Below the pieces are notes generated by a model, which made no database searches, was not told where the DNA came from, and worked only from the letters and a program-made list of their open reading frames with translations. A DNA stretch of 37,395 nt, taken from JABMMZ01 sp044373665. GTDB taxonomy: Bacteria > Bacteroidota > Bacteroidia > NS11-12g > UBA955. The DNA lies in assembly GCA_044373665.1 (NCBI GenBank), contig JBIPNH010000012.1:1-37395 (forward strand), given 5' to 3'. A program made the translations under genes and the position numbers. Below, piece after piece: positions 32,791-37,395 of this stretch (position 1 is its first letter; the number at the start of each line of letters is the position of its first letter).

Positions 32791-32806
32791 CACCTTTAAT
32801 ATTTTA

Positions 32807-33877
32807 ATGGTAATACCTAAGTTTTTAAATCCAACTAATTCTTTTCATTCCGAGTTAAGAAAAAGAATTAATCACTACTTTGAAGAAGTTAAAGCAAAAC
32901 CAACCGGCAATGCTAAATTATATTCCAAAGCTATTATTATTTTTTCAACTCTCATTTTAACTTACATTCATTTAGTGTTTTTTACATCTTCTAATTGGAT
33001 TGTTTTAGTTGCTGAGTGTTTATTGCTTGGTTTGGCTACAGCCGCAATAGGTTTTAATATCATGCATGATGGTGCCCACGGAAGTTTTAGTAACAAAAAA
33101 TGGCTGAATGAATTAGCAGGAATGTCCCTTAATATATTAGGGGCTAATGTTTTTATGTGGAAAACAAAGCACAACGTTGTTCACCATACATATACTAATA
33201 TAGATGGTGTTGATGATGATATTGATGCTCGTCCTTTTTTAAGATTATGCGAAAGTCAAAAAAAATATAAAATACACAAGTTTCAGTATTTGTATTTTCC
33301 GTTAGCCTATTCTTTATTATATCTATATTGGATTTTTTTTACTGACTATGAGAAATATTTCACAAAGAAGGTTGGAAATATGCCATTAAAAAAACTAAAT
33401 ACAAACGACCATATAACTTTTTGGGCTTTCAAAGCATTGCATGCTTTATTATTTATTGTTATCCCAATTATATTTGTAGGTTTTAAAATGTGGATTATTG
33501 GTTTCTTGATTTTTGGTTTCTTTACGGGAATCGTTATCAGTTTGGTATTTCAATTAGCACATACTGTTGAAAGTACTCAATTCCCAAAACCTGATGAAAT
33601 ATCTGGTAAGGTTCAAGATGAGTGGGCAGTTCACCAAATTAAAACCACAGCCAATTTTGCAACAAACAATAAAATCGTTTCATGGTTTACAGGAGGTTTG
33701 AACTTTCAAGTTGAACACCACTTATTCCCTAACATTTCACATATTCATTATCCTCAAATTAGTAAAATAGTTAAAGATGTATGTAAAGAATACAATGTAA
33801 CGTACAACGAATATAAAAATGTTGCACTTGCAATTAATTCACATGTTTCACATTTGAAACAAATGGGAATAGCTTAA
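32807..33877 (+). CDS. Membrane fatty acid desaturase (acyl-CoA/lipid type)
   Basis: 356 residues with four main membrane helices. Three histidine boxes that hold the di-iron centre are present: HDGAH (87-91), HNVVHH (122-127) and QVEHH (301-305). The Gln-for-His in the last box is typical of front-end/linoleoyl-type desaturases, such as delta-6 and delta-5, but here no cytochrome b5 domain is fused. It introduces a cis double bond into acyl chains and probably adjusts membrane fluidity. The regioselectivity is not predictable. The gene is monocistronic with a clear terminator. Confidence 0.93.
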   Translation: MVIPKFLNPTNSFHSELRKRINHYFEEVKAKPTGNAKLYSKAIIIFSTLILTYIHLVFFTSSNWIVLVAECLLLGLATAAIGFNIMHDGAHGSFSNKKWLNELAGMSLNILGANVFMWKTKHNVVHHTYTNIDGVDDDIDARPFLRLCESQKKYKIHKFQYLYFPLAYSLLYLYWIFFTDYEKYFTKKVGNMPLKKLNTNDHITFWAFKALHALLFIVIPIIFVGFKMWIIGFLIFGFFTGIVISLVFQLAHTVESTQFPKPDEISGKVQDEWAVHQIKTTANFATNNKIVSWFTGGLNFQVEHHLFPNISHIHYPQISKIVKDVCKEYNVTYNEYKNVALAINSHVSHLKQMGIA

Positions 33878-33900
33878 GTAAGTAAAATTTCTATTTTTTA

Positions 33901-33931
33901 GACATTTTTGTAAAAAAAATGTCATTTTTTT
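33901..33931 (+). terminator. Intrinsic terminator after the desaturase
   Basis: The 9-bp stem has arms 33901-33909 (GACATTTTT) and 33915-33923 (AAAAATGTC) with a 5-nt loop, followed by an A and seven Ts. A second T9A8 stretch follows at about 33935-33950. It separates the desaturase from the surface-protein gene. Confidence 0.85.
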
Positions 33932-33961
33932 AGCTTTTTTTTAAAAAAAATAAAAAAATTA

Positions 33962-33991
33962 TTGTTTTTATAATATTTATATTTATTATTG
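33962..33991 (+). promoter_or_regulatory. Candidate promoter of the large surface-protein gene
   Basis: TTG at 33962-33964, a 19-nt spacer, then TATTATTG at 33984-33991 (one mismatch to TAnnTTTG). The ATG follows after 24 nt. The spacing equals that of the best matches in the window. Confidence 0.45.
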
Positions 33992-34015
33992 ACGTTGAAA
34001 AATAATTTTATAAAT

Positions 34016-37000
34016 ATGAATAAATTAATTACTCAACTAACAAAATTAACTGTCGCATGCTTTGTCATGTTGTTCGGGTTAATCCCAAATCTGGTCGCGC
34101 AAGCGCCTTGGTGTAATGCACACAATAGCTACACCTATCAGATGTCATCTACCAATTACGTTGTTGCGGCAGAACAAATAGTAATTTCGGCAGGATCTAA
34201 TGTTGTTTACAACAGAAAAGCGGACGGATTTAATGGAACTTCTACCTGCGGTGGTGAGTATTCATTGGCAAACAGTCCTTCCAATGCTTTTAATTTAACC
34301 GCTGGAAATACTTACAATATCCAGTCTAGTTCCTCTTCTTATTATTATGGTACTACCTATAATGGTAAATGGGGTGTTTACATTGATTTTAATAATGACA
34401 AAGATTTTATTGATGCTGGTGAATATTTAGGTACATGGAATACTACTTCAGGAAATAACATGCCAGGTTCATTAAATGGTATTAATTTTACTATACCTTG
34501 TAATGTATCTCCTAGTGCAACTCGTTTAAGAGTAATATCTGATTATCAATACGGAGGAAATATTTCTCAATCAACTGGATGTCACACTTGTACTAGTTAC
34601 CAAATGTATTATGGTGAAGCTACTGACTTTAGTATTAACTTAGTTTTACCATCAAGTGTAAATGCTAACTTCATCGCTCCAACTGATGCTTGGGTAAAAA
34701 CTGTTGTTACCTTTATTAATAGTAACCAAGTTGGTTACACTGAACATGCTTGGGATATCAATAACGATGGTTCATTCGAACAACGCGGAATTAATCCAAA
34801 CTACAAAACGACTTCAGGCGCTACAGGTACTTGGACAACTCCGGGAACTAAATGTGTTAAATTAAGAAGTACTAACTGCTTAGGTAGAGATAGTATTGTA
34901 AAATGTTTAACATTAAAAGCACCAACTGCTACTCCTATTATTGATTTCGTTGCAGAACGTACTACAATCGAACAATACGAATCAGTTAAAATCTTTGATT
35001 TATCAGAAAACGGACCATACGAATGGACTTGGGATGTTTATGATTCTACAACTTATGCTACTTCTGATTACTATCCAAATTTAGCAGATGGTGATTTATA
35101 TTCTGACCCATGGGGAAATGGTTCAAATGAGTTTTCACAAAACCCTGAATTTGCATTTGATGTACCGGGGGTATATACTGTAGTATTAACAGCAAGAAAT
35201 GACATTGGTAATTCAGCACCTACAAGAAAAGTTAAATACATCACTGTAACATTGCCAACTCAATACAACTTAGGATTTGGAACATACGGACCAAACTTAG
35301 ACAACGTAGTAGGTAGCCCAAGTGGAACTATTTTTGACAATGGAGGACCAAACTTAAACTATGGTAACAACCAAGGTTTAGGAACTCGTTCATTCTTACA
35401 AATTACACCATGTAACGCACAACGTATCGATTTAACAATGACTCAATTAAAATTGAAAGATGTTAATGATAAATTGAGAGTTTGGGATGGTAAAACTCCA
35501 GGTGGTCCAGGTACAACATTACTTGCAACATGGAGCAGTAGCTCACGTGCACCACAAAGCGTAAGAGCTACAAGTGGTAGTATGTATATTTTATTTGAAT
35601 CAGATGGAGCAGGTGTTGACTCAGGTTTCGCAGGTTTCTACACTTCACAATTAGGTGCTGCTACGGTATCAAAACCAGATTTCAGCCCAACAACTACTCC
35701 AAGTTATACTGGTACTCCAGTTAGATTTACAAACACTACTCCAAATGTAGTGGGTGTTCCAACTTGGGAATGGACTATCGATGGTGTTCAACCAACTAAC
35801 TTCAACAAAAAAGATTTAGATTACACATTCTTTACAGACGATAACTACGAAGTCTGTTTAACTGTTAAATCATGCGTAGGTACTGATAAAACTTGTAAAA
35901 CAATTAGCGTTGTAACACCACAAGTTCAAACTCAATTGGATATGACAGCATCAACCCGTCGTCCTACAGTAGGAAAAGACAGAGTTGTGTTAAGCCCAAT
36001 TAGTGATAATGCTAACCGTTTTGAGTGGACTATTTTCCCAACTACTTATACCTTATTAAACGCTCCAACAGGCGGATCAGGTTCATCAGGTGTTGGTTTT
36101 ATTTACTACACAAACACTCCAGGAGATTCAATTCCAAAACCAAATATTCGTTTCACATCTTCAGGCTGTTATACATTAACATTGAAAGCTTGGAACAGCA
36201 ATAACCGTACTGCAACAGAAAAAACAGTTGTTAAAAACAAATTTATCTGTGCTTTAGAATATTGCACGCCAGCTTCATTAATCTTAAGTGCTGACGTAGG
36301 AATCAACAACGTAAAAGTAAAAGATGGTAGCATTGAATTAATTAACAACTTCAGCACCTCAGGTGATGTTGCTTACACTGACTTCACTGCAGAAAAACAA
36401 GCTAACTTAACTTTTGGTAAAACGTATTCATTAGAAATGTCAAGAGTAAACAATGTTGACCCAGCAAACAGAAAAGGTTGGATTGATTGGAACATTGACG
36501 GAGATTTTGATGATGCAGGAGAACAAATTTTCTTCCAAGCTAGCAACTACGATAAAGTTTACACAACTACCTTTACAGTTCCAGCTTTAAGTCAATCATT
36601 TGAAGGTGTTACTCGTTTAAGAGTAGCAACAAACTACCACACTCAAAATACAACAGCATGTGGTCCATTGACTGCAGGTGAAGTAGAAGATTATGCTTTA
36701 GTATTAGCAAATGACAACATGCCTCCAGTAATTACATTAAACGGTAGCGATACAGTAAGAATTGAAGTAGGTTCAAGCTATACAGATGCAAGTGCAGTAG
36801 CAACAGACCCATCTGAAGGTAATATCACTAGCAGAATGGTTACAACTAATGACTTAGACATCGCAGTAACAGGTATCTACACTTACGAGTACAATGTAAC
36901 TGACTTGTCAGGTAACAAAGCACAACCAAAAGTAAGAACTATCATTGTTGTTAATGACATGACTAACCCAAGATTAACCTTGAACCCAGGTTCTACAGGT

Positions 37001-37395
37001 TGTATCCAAGCTAGAAGAGACAATGCTCCTTACACTGATCCAGGTGCAACAGCAACTGATAACAAATCACCATTCAACTTAACATCTTCTATTGTTGTAA
37101 GCGGTTCAGTTGATACACGTAAAGTTGGAACATACACTTTAACATACTACGTTCAAGACGTTGCAGGTAACAATGTAACATTAACAAGAAACGTATGTGT
37201 TGAAGATACACAAGCACCAACTATTTTACCATTAGGTGAAGAGCAAATTCAAATCAACTCTGTTTGGATCGACCAAACTGATGTTGAAGATGCTTATGAC
37301 TTAAATCCAACATTAACAAGAAATTGGGGTTTCAATGGTCAAGTAAATACATTAGTAAGAGCAACTTACCCTGTAACTTACAATGCTGTTGATGG
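34016..37395 (+). CDS. Large secreted GEVED/PKD/CUB/HYR-type surface protein, partial at the 3' end
   Basis: The frame is open from the ATG at 34016 to the window end (1126 codons, no stop), so the C-terminus is missing. Signal peptide about 1-29 (ending VAQ). Modules in order: GEVED domain (about 118-205, YIDFNNDKDFIDAGE and a later TDFSI); PKD-like (212-303, HAWDINNDGSFE); PKD-like (305-420); CUB-like (436-546, DNGGPNLNYG, RVWDGK, ILFESDG); PKD-like (550-640) and another Ig-like unit to about 745; a second GEVED (about 745-901, WIDWNIDGDFDDAGE ... TAGEVEDYAL); then two DUF5011/HYR-like Ig modules (905-985, 985-1065) and a third that is cut. Likely a type IX-secreted adhesin or matrix protein. 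The codon choice becomes strongly biased (CCA, ACA, GTA, AAC, CAA, CGT) after about 34650, suggesting high expression. Confidence 0.87.
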   Translation, partial: MNKLITQLTKLTVACFVMLFGLIPNLVAQAPWCNAHNSYTYQMSSTNYVVAAEQIVISAGSNVVYNRKADGFNGTSTCGGEYSLANSPSNAFNLTAGNTYNIQSSSSSYYYGTTYNGKWGVYIDFNNDKDFIDAGEYLGTWNTTSGNNMPGSLNGINFTIPCNVSPSATRLRVISDYQYGGNISQSTGCHTCTSYQMYYGEATDFSINLVLPSSVNANFIAPTDAWVKTVVTFINSNQVGYTEHAWDINNDGSFEQRGINPNYKTTSGATGTWTTPGTKCVKLRSTNCLGRDSIVKCLTLKAPTATPIIDFVAERTTIEQYESVKIFDLSENGPYEWTWDVYDSTTYATSDYYPNLADGDLYSDPWGNGSNEFSQNPEFAFDVPGVYTVVLTARNDIGNSAPTRKVKYITVTLPTQYNLGFGTYGPNLDNVVGSPSGTIFDNGGPNLNYGNNQGLGTRSFLQITPCNAQRIDLTMTQLKLKDVNDKLRVWDGKTPGGPGTTLLATWSSSSRAPQSVRATSGSMYILFESDGAGVDSGFAGFYTSQLGAATVSKPDFSPTTTPSYTGTPVRFTNTTPNVVGVPTWEWTIDGVQPTNFNKKDLDYTFFTDDNYEVCLTVKSCVGTDKTCKTISVVTPQVQTQLDMTASTRRPTVGKDRVVLSPISDNANRFEWTIFPTTYTLLNAPTGGSGSSGVGFIYYTNTPGDSIPKPNIRFTSSGCYTLTLKAWNSNNRTATEKTVVKNKFICALEYCTPASLILSADVGINNVKVKDGSIELINNFSTSGDVAYTDFTAEKQANLTFGKTYSLEMSRVNNVDPANRKGWIDWNIDGDFDDAGEQIFFQASNYDKVYTTTFTVPALSQSFEGVTRLRVATNYHTQNTTACGPLTAGEVEDYALVLANDNMPPVITLNGSDTVRIEVGSSYTDASAVATDPSEGNITSRMVTTNDLDIAVTGIYTYEYNVTDLSGNKAQPKVRTIIVVNDMTNPRLTLNPGSTGCIQARRDNAPYTDPGATATDNKSPFNLTSSIVVSGSVDTRKVGTYTLTYYVQDVAGNNVTLTRNVCVEDTQAPTILPLGEEQIQINSVWIDQTDVEDAYDLNPTLTRNWGFNGQVNTLVRATYPVTYNAVD

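Noticed and set aside
1..37395. CRISPR array, tRNA/rRNA, insertion sequence, prophage or toxin-antitoxin/defence island
   Set aside because: No regular short repeats with unique spacers, no transposase or integrase motifs, no RNA-gene signatures and no recognisable defence genes were seen on either strand.

Overview
The window comes from an AT-rich genome of the phylum Bacteroidota (gliding / type IX secretion lineage). The evidence is a GldH lipoprotein gene; four large or secreted proteins with type IX sorting features (a type B gliding-associated C-terminus, two type A Por-type C-termini, and a GEVED/PKD surface protein running off the right edge); Bacteroidota-style promoters (TTTG or TTG, 19-20 nt, then TAnnTTTG); and a lack of strong Shine-Dalgarno sequences. 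I cannot assign a genus.

Layout. 1-192: a duplicated ~64-bp intergenic unit. 193-3431 (-): a YfhO membrane protein translationally coupled (ATGA) to a family 2 glycosyltransferase. 3508-5474 (+): an FkbM methyltransferase coupled (TTGA) to a GT4 glycosyltransferase. These four look like the edge of a surface-glycan locus. 5500-10518 (-): a 1672-residue secreted subtilisin-like protease. 10605-12979 (+): a DEAD-box RNA helicase with a Gly-rich tail, then an SRPBCC protein; a strong hairpin lies between them and covers the SRPBCC start. 12976-13824 (-): a membrane-anchored J-domain protein. 13892-17861 (+): a small membrane protein, a secreted von Willebrand A protein, a LysM/double-psi protein and an O-antigen-ligase-like protein. 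17847-19985 (-): gldH, a DCC-family thiol oxidoreductase and a duplicated WG-like secreted protein, tightly packed. 20087-23135 (+): a bile-acid-family transporter, a secreted endonuclease/phosphatase-fold protein, recX and an isolated paaD-like gene. 23337-26117 (+): infB. 26121-30518 (-): MarC, a DUF2461 protein and a Calx-beta secreted protein. 30550-32646 (-): ComF and an rRNA pseudouridine synthase with a charged, repeated N-terminus. 32807-33877 (+): a fatty acid desaturase followed by a clear intrinsic terminator. 34016-end (+): a partial giant surface protein.

Most content is ordinary housekeeping and envelope biology. I do not see a defence system, CRISPR array, prophage, insertion sequence, tRNA or rRNA gene. 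The strongest unexplained signals are: (1) promoter -7 elements sitting only 4-16 nt before many start codons, suggesting leaderless or nearly leaderless mRNAs; (2) a 16-bp hairpin that is both the helicase terminator and the cover of the next gene's start codon; (3) a perfect 14-bp hairpin inside the start of the DUF2461 gene; and (4) TTGA stop/start couplings that use TTG as the start codon. No gene-free stretch exceeds 300 bases. All assignments are by reading motifs; no database search was possible.
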